A DNA stretch of 64,000 nt from Litoreibacter arenae DSM 19593 (GTDB lineage Bacteria; Pseudomonadota; Alphaproteobacteria; Rhodobacterales; Rhodobacteraceae): positions 1,088,959 to 1,152,958 of the forward strand of contig NZ_KE557306.1 in assembly GCF_000442275.2 (NCBI RefSeq). The letters are read 5' to 3'. The notes beneath the pieces were generated by a model. The model did no database searches, had not been told where the DNA came from, and saw only the letters and a list, made by a program, of their open reading frames with translations. The translations under genes and the position numbers were made by a program. Positions 16,854 to 25,247 of this stretch are shown here, in pieces (the first letter of the stretch is position 1; each line of letters starts with the position of its first letter).

Positions 16854-17753
16854 TCAAGTGCGACCTTCAAGACGTGCCATTTCGTGCCGCACTCTTGTGC
16901 CCAATTCCTGTGCAAACAAGCGCAGTCGCGAGATATTGTGATCGTCGGCGTGACGAACGAGATAGAAGCTGCGCTTGAGAGAGAACTCCGTTGCCAAGAC
17001 TCGCGTCAGCTCTGGCGCGAACGGCAGCGCAAAATCATGCCCGATAACAAGCCCCGCCCCAATCCGCGCCCAGTTGAGTTGCACGGATACCGAGTTGGAG
17101 GCGAAACTCGTGCGCGGGCCGCCGATTTCCGACAGATAGTCCAATTCTGCGTCGAAGATCAGGTCGGCGATGTAGCCTATAATCGGGTGTTTTTCGAGGT
17201 CGGCCAATGTGTCGAGCGGCGGGGACTTTTCCAGGTAGGCGCGGCTTGCCATGAGGTGCAGATGGTAGTCTGTCAATTTCTGGCTGGTCAGCCTGCCCGC
17301 CGTGGGTGGCGAGACGGTGATCGCCATATCGGCCTCCCGTTTCGACAAGTTGAAGACGCGCGGTAGCGCGACGATCTGCACCTCCAGCCCGGGATGATCC
17401 TCGCAGATGGCGGCGCAGACCTGTGGCAACAGGTAATTCGCGCACCCGTCCGGCGCTCCGACACGGATCTGGCCGGTCATCTCCTCGCCGCCGCCAGTGG
17501 CGTCGTCCTGAGCGCTGAGAATGGCGGATTCCACCGCTTCCGCCCGCGCGACCAGCCGTGCGCCGGCCTGAGTCAGCGCGTAGCCCTGAGGCGATTTCAT
17601 AAACAGGGTCACCTCCAGCGCCTGTTCGAGCCGCGAGATGCGGCGCCCGACAGTCGCGGGATCTAGGCGCAGTGCCTTGCCCGCTCGGGACAGACTCTCG
17701 GAACGCGAGACTGCCAGAAAAACCCTGAGATCGTCCCATTTTGGTTCAGCCAT
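16854..17753 (-). CDS. LysR-family transcriptional regulator
   Basis: A 299-residue LysR-type regulator. The winged helix-turn-helix covers residues 5-65 (LRVFLAVSRSESLSRAGKALRLDPATVGRRISRLE), and the rest is the two-lobed effector domain with the LDYLSEIGG and GLVIGHDFALPF segments. It is divergent from mmsA, separated by 98 bases that contain AT-rich palindromes. By the usual LysR logic it probably controls mmsA and perhaps itself; the inducer may be a valine-pathway intermediate. That link is inferred from position only. Pseudomonas uses an AraC-type MmsR for the same genes, so this would be a different regulator. Confidence 0.9.
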   Translation of the reverse strand: MAEPKWDDLRVFLAVSRSESLSRAGKALRLDPATVGRRISRLEQALEVTLFMKSPQGYALTQAGARLVARAEAVESAILSAQDDATGGGEEMTGQIRVGAPDGCANYLLPQVCAAICEDHPGLEVQIVALPRVFNLSKREADMAITVSPPTAGRLTSQKLTDYHLHLMASRAYLEKSPPLDTLADLEKHPIIGYIADLIFDAELDYLSEIGGPRTSFASNSVSVQLNWARIGAGLVIGHDFALPFAPELTRVLATEFSLKRSFYLVRHADDHNISRLRLFAQELGTRVRHEMARLEGRT

Positions 17754-17765
17754 GTGGGTCCTTAC

Positions 17766-17817
17766 ATTTTTGCAAAATGATTTTGGGAAACTGGCCCTTT
17801 TTCATGCAGAAATGCAA
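17766..17817. promoter_or_regulatory. candidate operator in the LysR-mmsA intergenic region
   Basis: The divergent gap contains the perfect palindrome TTTTGCAAAA (17768-17777) and a second TGCA-containing pair (TGCA at 17805-17808 and 17813-17816) about 35 bases away. Such TTGCA-type half-sites could bind the adjacent regulator. This is a visual observation without an independent consensus. Confidence 0.3.
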
Positions 17818-17851
17818 GAGTAAGCTGCGCGGGACATTGAAGGAGGATTCC

Positions 17852-19351
17852 ATGCAAGAGCTTACCCACTACATCGACGGCGCCCATGTAAAAGGCACAT
17901 CCGGCCGCTTTGCGGACGTTTTCAACCCTGCCACCGGCGAGGTTCAGGCCAAGGTGCCGTTGGCCTCGAAGGACGAAATGGACAAAGCCGTGCAGATCGC
18001 GGCCAAGGCCCAGCCCGCTTGGGCAGCCGTCAACCCGCAGCGCCGCGCGCGGGTAATGATGAAGTTCGTGGACCTGTTGAACCGCGACATGGACAAGCTG
18101 GCAGAGGCCCTGTCCCGCGAACACGGCAAGACCCTGCCCGACGCCGCTGGCGACGTGCAGCGCGGTCTGGAAGTGGTGGAATACTGCATCGGTGCACCAC
18201 AACTGCTAAAGGGTGACTTCACCGACAGCGCGGGGCCCGGCATCGACATGTATTCGATGAAGCAGGCGCTTGGTGTGACAGCTGGCATCACGCCGTTCAA
18301 CTTCCCCGCCATGATCCCGATGTGGATGTTTGCCCCCGCAATCGTCTGCGGCAACGCCTTCATCCTGAAGCCGTCCGAGCGTGACCCGTCCGTGCCGCTG
18401 ATGCTGGCCGAACTGATGGAAGAAGCAGGCCTGCCGAAAGGCATCCTGCAAGTGGTGAACGGTGACAAGGAAGCCGTCGACGCCATTCTGGAACATGACG
18501 TGATCCAGTCCGTGGGCTTCGTGGGTTCCACGCCGATTGCGGAATATATCTACGGCAAGGGCTGCTCTCACGGGAAGCGCGTGCAGTGTTTCGGCGGCGC
18601 GAAGAACCACATGATCATCATGCCGGACGCGGATATGACCCAAGCCGCTGATGCGTTGGTCGGCGCAGGTTACGGTGCTGCTGGCGAACGCTGCATGGCG
18701 ATCTCGGTCGCTGTTGCTGTTGGCGACGACACTGCTGACCGGTTGCTCGAAAAGCTGGTGCCGAAAGTCGAAGCGCTGAAAGTCGGCCCCTACACCTCCG
18801 GCAATGATGTGGATTACGGCCCCGTCGTCACCGCCGCCGCCAAGGCCAATATCGAACGGCTCGTGCAAACGGGCATCGACCAAGGGGCCAAGCTGGCCGT
18901 CGACGGCCGCGGCTTCAAGTTGCAAGGCTATGAGGACGGCTTCTTCGTCGGCCCTCACCTGTTCGACAACGTCACCACCGATATGGACATCTACAAGACC
19001 GAGATCTTCGGCCCGGTTCTGTCGACCGTTCGCGCGGAAAACTACGAAGACGCACTGAAAATCGCCATGGATCATGAATATGGCAACGGGACCGCGATCT
19101 TCACACGTGACGGCGACACCGCGCGAGACTTTGCCAACCGGATCAATATCGGCATGGTCGGCATCAACGTCCCGATCCCGGTTCCGCTGGCCTATCACAC
19201 CTTCGGCGGTTGGAAGAAATCGATGTTTGGCGACCTGAACCAGCATGGCCCCGACGCGTTCAAGTTCTACACGCGTACCAAGACCGTGACCTCGCGCTGG
19301 CCATCGGGCCTGAAAGAGGGCGGCGAGTTCTCCATCCCCGTGATGGAATAA
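17852..19351 (+). CDS. mmsA: methylmalonate-semialdehyde dehydrogenase (CoA-acylating)
   Basis: Oxidises methylmalonate semialdehyde to propionyl-CoA with NAD+ and CoA, the last step of valine breakdown; it also serves malonate semialdehyde. It is 499 residues, normal length. The aldehyde-dehydrogenase fold is complete: TPFNFPAMIPMWMF near the cofactor site, VGFVGSTPIAEYIY, CFGGAKNHMIIMPDAD, and catalytic Cys in GAAGERCMAIS. The C-terminal HTFGGWKKSMFGDLNQHG is typical of MmsA. An AGGAGG site (17841-17846) fixes the start at 17852, not the longer frame from 17741. A terminator follows, separating it from the rest of the valine genes. Confidence 0.95.
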   Translation: MQELTHYIDGAHVKGTSGRFADVFNPATGEVQAKVPLASKDEMDKAVQIAAKAQPAWAAVNPQRRARVMMKFVDLLNRDMDKLAEALSREHGKTLPDAAGDVQRGLEVVEYCIGAPQLLKGDFTDSAGPGIDMYSMKQALGVTAGITPFNFPAMIPMWMFAPAIVCGNAFILKPSERDPSVPLMLAELMEEAGLPKGILQVVNGDKEAVDAILEHDVIQSVGFVGSTPIAEYIYGKGCSHGKRVQCFGGAKNHMIIMPDADMTQAADALVGAGYGAAGERCMAISVAVAVGDDTADRLLEKLVPKVEALKVGPYTSGNDVDYGPVVTAAAKANIERLVQTGIDQGAKLAVDGRGFKLQGYEDGFFVGPHLFDNVTTDMDIYKTEIFGPVLSTVRAENYEDALKIAMDHEYGNGTAIFTRDGDTARDFANRINIGMVGINVPIPVPLAYHTFGGWKKSMFGDLNQHGPDAFKFYTRTKTVTSRWPSGLKEGGEFSIPVME

Positions 19352-19370
19352 GCCAACCAGAACAAACGAA

Positions 19371-19402
19371 AACGCGCGGGGAGCAATCCTCGCGCGTTCT
19401 TT
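19371..19402 (+). terminator. terminator after mmsA
   Basis: An 11-bp inverted repeat (AACGCGCGGGG with CCTCGCGCGTT, one G-T pair) spans a 6-base loop and is followed by a short T-rich run. It lies 20 bases after the mmsA stop and before the convergent VPLPA-CTERM gene, so it may serve both. Confidence 0.75.
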
Positions 19403-19423
19403 TGAATTCAGCTGTGAAGCGTA

Positions 19424-20107
19424 TCAGGTCTTTCGTGACCACTTCCGGGTGGCGGTCAGAATTCCAATGGCGGTCAGCATCAAAGCGCCACCGGCAGGCA
19501 ATGGAACCGGGCTGGGCTGCCCATCCGTCCCGTCCAGAACGCTGACTTCAACGCTTCGGATCATGAACGACGAGAAGTTGTCGGATGCGCCAATTGCGAA
19601 GAGCGAGGAGGTTTCCGTGTCGAGCACCGCGTTTTGGAACACTTGATTCGTGCCCTCATAATACAGAACTCCGCCGTCACCTACGAAGAGGTCGAAGTCG
19701 CTGCCACCGTTGAAGTCGCCGAACACGATCCGCTCGATCGAAACATCTGTCTGGTTGAAGTCGAACTGGACAACCTCGTTATACCAGCCGTCCACGCGTG
19801 GGTCGTCGTAGTTGAACCAACCCTGCCATCCTTGCGCCACGTATAGCCCGTAGCCGTCCCGACGGGAAACGTCGATATCACTATGGGTTGCAAGTGGATC
19901 ACCGACGGAGCCGGGTGTCGAATACCCGTGTGCAGACACGTCGAGATCAAGCCCGCCCTGCTGGAAAGACAGCGATGTGCTGCGTTCATACGTTCCGGGG
20001 CTGTCGGGGGATGTGGTGAAGTCGAAATCAACCGTTCGCGCTGCCGCAGAAAATCCGACTGAAATGGACGCGACGGCGATCAAACCAAAGTTAAACAAGC
20101 GTGACAT
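19424..20107 (-). CDS. VPLPA-CTERM sorting-domain exported protein
   Basis: A 227-residue secreted protein. It has a signal peptide (residues 1-23: MSRLFNFGLIAVASISVGFS and on). A beta-rich body follows, rich in Gly, Asp and aromatic residues (DFDFTTSPDSPG, DFNGGSDFDLFVGDGG). The C-terminal sorting signal has VPLPAGG, a hydrophobic helix, and a basic RKWSRKT end. This tripartite tail is the VPLPA-CTERM signal of Rhodobacterales, recognised by an exosortase (XrtD type), so the protein is probably processed and anchored or released at the cell surface, often with exopolysaccharide. No exosortase lies in this window. It is more AT-rich than its neighbours and is oriented against the flanking valine genes. 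Confidence 0.8.
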   Translation of the reverse strand: MSRLFNFGLIAVASISVGFSAAARTVDFDFTTSPDSPGTYERSTSLSFQQGGLDLDVSAHGYSTPGSVGDPLATHSDIDVSRRDGYGLYVAQGWQGWFNYDDPRVDGWYNEVVQFDFNQTDVSIERIVFGDFNGGSDFDLFVGDGGVLYYEGTNQVFQNAVLDTETSSLFAIGASDNFSSFMIRSVEVSVLDGTDGQPSPVPLPAGGALMLTAIGILTATRKWSRKT

Positions 20108-20295
20108 CGTTACTCCGAAACTGACTAAACACGAATCTGATAACAGGAAGTCGTCTGAATTCCAAGTCTGGAGGCAGAAATCACTACTTTTAACGAGGTC
20201 ACCGGAATTCATTCTGTGCCAAGACTATTGCTTGCCCCAGCGTCCAGTTGCCATTAATTTAATCCTTGTTCAATTCTTGGGAGGAGCACGGCAAG

Positions 20296-21435
20296 ATGGA
20301 TTTTGGTTTAACCGAGGAACAGACGGCCATCTTCGACATGGCCCGCGCTTTCGGCGAGGAATACGTAGCCCCCCACGCCCTGCAATGGGAAAAAGACGAA
20401 AACATCCCTAAGGACTTGTGGCCCAAACTGGCGGAACTGGGGTTTGGCGGGCTCTATGTTTCGGAGGAGGCGGGCGGCTCCGGCCTGTCCCGTCTGGATG
20501 CGACACTGGTGTTCGAGGCGCTGTCCATGGCCTGCCCCTCCGTTGCGGCTTTCCTGTCGATCCACAACATGTGCGCCGCGATGATTGACAAGAACGGCTC
20601 CGACGCGCTCAAGGCGAAATACCTCGAAAAAGCGCTGAGCATGGAGACGTTCTTTTCCTACTGCCTGACCGAGCCCGGCTCCGGCTCCGACGCCGCCGCA
20701 CTGAAAACCCGCGCCGAGCGTACAAATGAAGGTTTCGCGCTCACTGGCACCAAAGCATTCATTTCGGGCGGTGGATATTCCGATGCTTATATTGTCATGG
20801 CGCGCACCGGCGATGCCGGCCCGAAAGGCATCTCGGCCCTGATCGTCGACGATGGCACTGACGGGCTGTCGTTCGGCGGGCTTGAGGACAAGATGGGCTG
20901 GCGCGCGCAGCCAACGCGTCAGGTGCAACTGGACGATTGCAAGGTATCGGCCGACAACCTGCTTGGCGAAGAGGGCAAAGGCTTCACCTACGCCATGCAG
21001 GGGCTGAACGGTGGCCGCCTGAACATTGCCGCCTGCTCGCTTGGTGCCGCGCAATCTGCGCTGGACAAAACACTGGCTTACATGGCCGAACGGCAAGCCT
21101 TCGGTAAACCCATCGACCAATTCCAGGCCCTGCAATTCCGCCTGGCGGATATGGAGATCGAGTTGCAAGCCGCCCGCGTATTCCTGCGCCAGGCCGCGTG
21201 GAAGCTCGACAACGGTGCGCCGGATGCGGTGCAGCACTGCGCCATGGCCAAGAAGTTCGTGACCGAGGCAGGCTCACACATCGTCGATGGCTGCCTGCAA
21301 CTACATGGCGGCTACGGGTATCTCGCTGATTACGGCATCGAGAAACTGGCCCGAGACCTGCGGGTCCACCAGATCCTTGAGGGCACAAACGAGATCATGC
21401 GCATGATCGTCGCCCGCCAGATGATCGCGGCATGA
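20296..21435 (+). CDS. acyl-CoA dehydrogenase, probably isobutyryl-CoA dehydrogenase
   Basis: A 379-residue FAD enzyme that likely oxidises isobutyryl-CoA to methacrylyl-CoA in valine breakdown. It has the standard acyl-CoA dehydrogenase layout, with the YCLTEPGSGSDAAAL signature in the middle domain. The C-terminal helical domain carries LQLHGGYGYLADYGIEKL and the catalytic-base region ILEGTNEIMR (Glu362). The substrate assignment rests on context: the next two overlapping genes catalyse later valine steps and mmsA lies just upstream. The start at 20296 has GGGAGGAG upstream. The other option is a general short branched-chain dehydrogenase. Confidence 0.88.
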   Translation: MDFGLTEEQTAIFDMARAFGEEYVAPHALQWEKDENIPKDLWPKLAELGFGGLYVSEEAGGSGLSRLDATLVFEALSMACPSVAAFLSIHNMCAAMIDKNGSDALKAKYLEKALSMETFFSYCLTEPGSGSDAAALKTRAERTNEGFALTGTKAFISGGGYSDAYIVMARTGDAGPKGISALIVDDGTDGLSFGGLEDKMGWRAQPTRQVQLDDCKVSADNLLGEEGKGFTYAMQGLNGGRLNIAACSLGAAQSALDKTLAYMAERQAFGKPIDQFQALQFRLADMEIELQAARVFLRQAAWKLDNGAPDAVQHCAMAKKFVTEAGSHIVDGCLQLHGGYGYLADYGIEKLARDLRVHQILEGTNEIMRMIVARQMIAA

Positions 21436-22463
21436 GCGACATCTTCATCCGGATCGAAGGCCGCGCGGGTCGCATCACCTTGCAGCGCCCCGAAGCGCTG
21501 AACGCACTGACCTATGATATGGTGCTGGCAATCGAGGCCGCTCTGGACGACTGGCGGGACGCGGATATCGACCTCGTTCTGCTCGACGCCGAAGGCGACC
21601 GCGCCTTCTGCTCCGGTGGCGACATCGCGGATATGTACAAGTCGGGGAAAGAGGGCAACCTCGACTATGGCCGCCAGTTCTGGCGCGACGAATACCGCCT
21701 CAACGCCAAGATATTCGAGTATCCCAAGCCGATGGTCAGCTTCCTTCAAGGCTTCACGATGGGCGGAGGCGTCGGCATAGGCTGCCACGGCTCGCTGCGC
21801 ATCGTGGGCGACAGCAGCCAGATCGCCATGCCGGAATGCGGCATCGGACTGGTGCCGGATGTGGGCGGCTCTCTGATGCTGGCCTTAGCCCCGGGACGGC
21901 TGGGAGAGTATCTGGGCCTGACTGCGACGCGCATGGGACCTGCGGATGCGATATACGCGGGCTTTGCCGACGCCTACGCGCCGGAGGATAACTGGCCTAC
22001 CCTCAAAGCCTCGATGATCGAAAGCGGCACGCTGCCGACGCTCGACCACGCCCCACCCGAAGGCGAGTTGCAAGCATTGCAACCCCGGATCGACAGACAT
22101 TTCGCAGGCGCGACGCTGGGCGATATCACACGCTCGTTGAAAACCGATGACAGCGCGTTCGCCGGAAACGCCCTGAAAGCGCTGAGCCGAAACGCACCCC
22201 TCGCCATGGCCTGCACCATGACCATCGTACGCAGGCTGCGGTCGGCCAACTCGATCCGGCAGGCGCTGGATCAGGAGTTCCGCTACACATATCGCGCGGT
22301 CGCCCAAGGCGATTTCATCGAAGGCATCCGCGCCGCGATCATCGACCGGGATCGCGCCCCCAAATGGGCTCATGACGGACCGGAAGCGGTCACTGAAATT
22401 GAGGTAAGCAACATGCTCAGACCGCTTGGGGATGACGCACTGAACTGGAAGGATATGCCATGA
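21432..22463 (+). CDS. 3-hydroxyisobutyryl-CoA hydrolase
   Basis: Hydrolyses 3-hydroxyisobutyryl-CoA to free 3-hydroxyisobutyrate, avoiding build-up of reactive methacrylyl-CoA. The 343-residue length and the blocks FTMGGGVGIGCHGSLRIV and AMPECGIGLVPDVGGS fit HIBCH rather than a 260-residue enoyl-CoA hydratase. The Glu in MPEC and the Asp in VPDVGG correspond to the HIBCH catalytic pair. The longer C-terminus (VTEIEVSNMLRPLG) also matches that family. It overlaps the preceding and following genes by 4 bases each (ATGA), forming a tightly coupled operon. Confidence 0.88.
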   Translation: MSDIFIRIEGRAGRITLQRPEALNALTYDMVLAIEAALDDWRDADIDLVLLDAEGDRAFCSGGDIADMYKSGKEGNLDYGRQFWRDEYRLNAKIFEYPKPMVSFLQGFTMGGGVGIGCHGSLRIVGDSSQIAMPECGIGLVPDVGGSLMLALAPGRLGEYLGLTATRMGPADAIYAGFADAYAPEDNWPTLKASMIESGTLPTLDHAPPEGELQALQPRIDRHFAGATLGDITRSLKTDDSAFAGNALKALSRNAPLAMACTMTIVRRLRSANSIRQALDQEFRYTYRAVAQGDFIEGIRAAIIDRDRAPKWAHDGPEAVTEIEVSNMLRPLGDDALNWKDMP

Positions 22464-23332
22464 AGATCGGATTTATCGGGCTTGGGAATATGGGCGGACC
22501 GATGGCCGCCAACCTCGCCAAAGCGGGTCACGAGGTTACCGGCTTTGACATCGCCAACACCCCGCCGGAGGGCGTCGCGACCGCCGCCTCCTCAATAGAG
22601 GCTGCGACTGACATGGACGTGGTTATCACCATGTTGCCCAACGGGGAGATCCTGCGCAGCGTCGCAGACGAGGTCATCCCAGCCATGCGTTCGGGCGCGA
22701 CTTTGCTCGACTGCTCCACGGTGGATGTGGACAGCGCCCGCGCCGTGGCCGACAAGGCGCAGTCGGCGGGGCTTATGGCCGTAGATGCACCGGTCTCCGG
22801 CGGCATCGGCGGCGCGAGCGCAGGCACACTGACGTTTATGGCAGGTGGCAGCGACGAGGCTTTTGCAGCCGTGTCTCCGCTCTTCGACATCATGGGCCAG
22901 AAAGCCGTGCATTGCGGCCCGTCCGGCAACGGGCAGGCCGCGAAGATCTGCAACAACATGATTTTGGGCGTCACGATGATCGCCACCTGCGAGGCGTTCG
23001 CGCTGGCCGATAAGCTCGGCCTGGACCGCCAAAAGATGTTCGATGTGGTGTCCACCTCTTCAGGCTATTCTTGGTCGATGAACGCCTATTGCCCCGCCCC
23101 CGGTGTCGGGCCGCAAAGCCCTGCCGATAACGACTACAAGCCAGGCTTCGCCGCCGATTTGATGCTCAAGGATCTGCGCCTGAGCCAGCAAGCCGCCGAA
23201 GCCTTGGACGCCGACACCCCGATGGGCGCCCGCGCAACGGAACTCTACTCGCAATTCGTCGAACACGAGGACGGCGCCGGCCGCGACTTCTCGGCGATGC
23301 TGCCGCGCTTTGTCTCCCGCAGGCGCAGCTAG
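22460..23332 (+). CDS. mmsB: 3-hydroxyisobutyrate dehydrogenase
   Basis: Oxidises 3-hydroxyisobutyrate to methylmalonate semialdehyde with NAD+, feeding MmsA. The 290-residue protein has the N-terminal Rossmann loop GFIGLGNMGGPMAANL, the substrate motif DAPVSGGIGGASAGTL, the catalytic Lys in NGQAAKICNNM, and the C-terminal YKPGFAADLMLKDLRL block that distinguishes HIBADH. It is last in the acyl-CoA dehydrogenase / hydrolase / mmsB operon and is followed by strong inverted repeats. Confidence 0.94.
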   Translation: MKIGFIGLGNMGGPMAANLAKAGHEVTGFDIANTPPEGVATAASSIEAATDMDVVITMLPNGEILRSVADEVIPAMRSGATLLDCSTVDVDSARAVADKAQSAGLMAVDAPVSGGIGGASAGTLTFMAGGSDEAFAAVSPLFDIMGQKAVHCGPSGNGQAAKICNNMILGVTMIATCEAFALADKLGLDRQKMFDVVSTSSGYSWSMNAYCPAPGVGPQSPADNDYKPGFAADLMLKDLRLSQQAAEALDADTPMGARATELYSQFVEHEDGAGRDFSAMLPRFVSRRRS

Positions 23333-23351
23333 CCCATCATTGCTTCAAAAA

Positions 23352-23390
23352 TACCTCGGGGAGCGCGAGGGGCTGGCCCCTCGCCCACCG
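23352..23390. repeat. GC-rich inverted repeats after mmsB (terminator or dispersed repeat)
   Basis: The stretch ATACCTCGGGGAGCGCGAGG runs into GCGAGGGGC-TG-GCCCCTCGC (23365-23384), a near-perfect hairpin. A CCTCGGGG element just before it can pair as well. It lies 33 bases past the mmsB stop. Similar CTCGGGG-plus-hairpin elements recur between genes in roseobacter chromosomes as far as I recall, so it may be a dispersed repeat that also ends transcription. Confidence 0.5.
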
Positions 23391-23457
23391 CGACGCGCAA
23401 AGCGCGGCGCAAAACATCACGGGCCGAAGGCTCCGTTTTCTTAGCTAAATGAAGGAG

Positions 23458-23534
23458 TGGCGCGGTTGACGGGGCTCGAACCCGCGACCCCCGGCGTGAC
23501 AGGCCGGTACTCTAACCAACTGAGCTACAACCGC
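23458..23534 (-). tRNA. tRNA-Asp (anticodon GTC), copy 1
   Basis: A full 77-base cloverleaf on the minus strand: acceptor GCGGTTG/CAACCGC, D arm AGCTCAGTTGGTTAGAGT, and anticodon stem CCGGC with loop CTGTCAC (GTC). The T arm is GCGGGTTCGAGCCCCGT and the CCA end is encoded. It is identical to the second copy 34 bases away. Confidence 0.95.
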
Positions 23535-23568
23535 GCATCAGCCTGTTTGGGTTCCAAAAGTGCAGCGG

Positions 23569-23645
23569 TGGCGCGGTTGACGGGGCTCGAACCCGCGACC
23601 CCCGGCGTGACAGGCCGGTACTCTAACCAACTGAGCTACAACCGC
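23569..23645 (-). tRNA. tRNA-Asp (anticodon GTC), copy 2
   Basis: The same 77-base sequence as copy 1, including the encoded CCA. On the minus strand this copy comes first, so the two probably share one transcript processed into two tRNAs. Confidence 0.95.
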
Positions 23646-23834
23646 CCGCTGCACGCCTGAACCCTCAGGCGTGGGGGTGGTATTATGGCCCCGCACCAGA
23701 CTCGTCAAGCGGCGATACAGCCTGTCTCAATGTTTTTCGACAATTCTGACAAATGACTTCCGCGATCGCGACAATGGGCAGCCTCTAGCCACGTATCCGG
23801 CTTGTATTGGCGTCTGCACTGCAAGTTGGGGAAA

Positions 23835-23910
<76 letters not shown>

Positions 23911-23987
23911 GACTGGCGATCAATTACCGGAAAGCGGGGCTGTACTGCAACCCCCAAAACAGACCCTGTGTGTATCGCTCGGGAAAT

Positions 23988-24566
23988 TTATTCCAGCTGC
24001 GTCTGATCCCCGTCCTTCAAGTGGAAGACAACCCCCTGCCCTCCGGGCAAATCCGCCATGGCTTCCGTCGGCAGGCCAAGTGCCACGGTGCGAAGCATGC
24101 GGGATGTTATTCCATGGGTGATGAGGATGGCAGGGCCCGACAAGGTCGCAAGAAAAGTCTCGCACCGCTGGCGTAACGCAACAAAACCCTCGCCACCTTC
24201 GGCCTGCTCGTAGAGCGCCAGAGGTCCATCTACCGTCATTTTCAGATCACCCTTGATTTCAAGGTCGCGACGCAAGCGCCCCTGCCACGCGCCTGCATCA
24301 ATTTCACAAAGCGCTGCGTCGGTCCGGATCATCGCAGCCCGTGCGGCGAAGATTTCGACAGCGGTATGCACCGCGCGTGTCTGTGGGCTTGAAATGATGT
24401 CGACACCGTCCAGATCAACGCCGTCCAATACGCGCCGTTGTGCCTGCGCTTGCGCGATCCCCTTCGTCGTCAGGGGTGAATGCAGTCGCCCCTGCATACG
24501 CCCCTCGACATTCCATTCCGTCTCGCCATGGCGCAGGACATAAAGGTCTGGAAATCTCGCCAACAT
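23988..24566 (-). CDS. histidine phosphatase family protein (phosphoglycerate mutase-like)
   Basis: A 192-residue cytosolic enzyme of the branch-1 histidine phosphatases. The phospho-acceptor motif LRHGETEWN is at residues 11-19 (His13), followed by the substrate loop GRLHSPLT. SSPQTRAVHT holds the second Arg, and the second His is in LITHGITSR near residue 149. Members dephosphorylate small phosphate esters; the length is short for a glycolytic mutase, so a broad-specificity or cofactor-related phosphatase is likelier. It sits alone between two tRNA-Val genes. Confidence 0.85.
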   Translation of the reverse strand: MLARFPDLYVLRHGETEWNVEGRMQGRLHSPLTTKGIAQAQAQRRVLDGVDLDGVDIISSPQTRAVHTAVEIFAARAAMIRTDAALCEIDAGAWQGRLRRDLEIKGDLKMTVDGPLALYEQAEGGEGFVALRQRCETFLATLSGPAILITHGITSRMLRTVALGLPTEAMADLPGGQGVVFHLKDGDQTQLE

Positions 24567-24625
24567 CGCCCCCCCTCAGAAACGAAAGGCGCGCCCTACA
24601 CGATGATCGCGGGGCGCGCCGAAAC

Positions 24626-24700
24626 TGGTGGGTGATAAGAGATTTGAACTCCTGACATCTTCGATGTGAACGAAGCGCTCTACCACTGAGCTAATCACCC
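24626..24700 (-). tRNA. tRNA-Val (anticodon CAC)
   Basis: A 75-base cloverleaf on the minus strand: acceptor GGGTGAT/ATCACCC, D arm AGCTCAGTGGTAGAGC, anticodon loop TTCACAT (CAC) on a CTTCG/CGAAG stem, T arm GGAGTTCAAATCTCT, and encoded CCA. It reads GUG. Its sequence is close to the tRNA-Val(TAC) gene 0.7 kb away, which suggests an old duplication. Confidence 0.94.
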
Positions 24701-24719
24701 GTTGGCGGGCGGTTTAGCG

Positions 24720-25148
24720 CTACTCCGCCGCCTCTGCAAGTGGGTCTTTGGGCTCGGCCGGTTTGGGGTCCTTGAGCTTCGCGCGCAGCACGACCAGCTT
24801 GCCGTTTGGCGTGTCCTTGGTGCGGGCGATCTTGATCTTGCCCAAAGGGGCCAGCGACAAATTGTTGCCTTCGCGCAGTGCACCAGCCAAAGCCTCCATC
24901 GTCGCCTCCAGCGCACGCCGCGCGTCGCCTTTTTTCATGCCGCTATTGGCGACCATGCGGGCGACTATTTCCTTTTTGGTCAATTCCGGCGCATCAACTG
25001 CGGGCTTGTCACCTTTTTGCGCCCCCTTGGTGGAGATAACAGACGCCTTCGGCGCAGTCTTTGCCGCGGCCTTGGGCGTGGTGCTTGCCGCGCGCGTCGT
25101 GGACCGTTTGGTCTTCTTCGTGCCAGTGGTCTTTGGTGTCGTTGCCAT
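24720..25148 (-). CDS. HU/IHF-like DNA-binding protein with basic N-terminal tail
   Basis: A 142-residue protein in two parts. Residues 1-50 are low complexity and rich in Lys, Ala, Thr and Ser (for example TKKTKRSTTRAAS), resembling a histone H1-type tail. Residues 54-125 resemble the HU/IHF fold: LTKKEIVARMVANSGMKKGDARRALEATMEAL forms the helical base, and LSLAPLGKIKIARTKDT the beta arm start. It probably binds and condenses DNA in the nucleoid; the tail would add non-specific binding. It lies 20 bases downstream of the tRNA-Val(CAC) gene's 5' end. It is shorter in the arm region than canonical HU, so a specialised paralogue is likely. Confidence 0.78.
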   Translation of the reverse strand: MATTPKTTGTKKTKRSTTRAASTTPKAAAKTAPKASVISTKGAQKGDKPAVDAPELTKKEIVARMVANSGMKKGDARRALEATMEALAGALREGNNLSLAPLGKIKIARTKDTPNGKLVVLRAKLKDPKPAEPKDPLAEAAE

Positions 25149-25247
25149 GAGAATGCTCGGTCCCGCAAATGAGTTCTTTCGCGAGTTTTACCAAGTCTGA
25201 GTGGTCAATTCCACATGATTGTTTCCGAAGAGGAATTAGTGTGCGCT

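Noticed and set aside
23340-23460. CRISPR array or integron site in the repeat-rich region before the tRNAs
   Set aside because: The inverted repeats are not regularly spaced and there are no repeated spacers or cas genes; they look like a terminator or a dispersed repeat.
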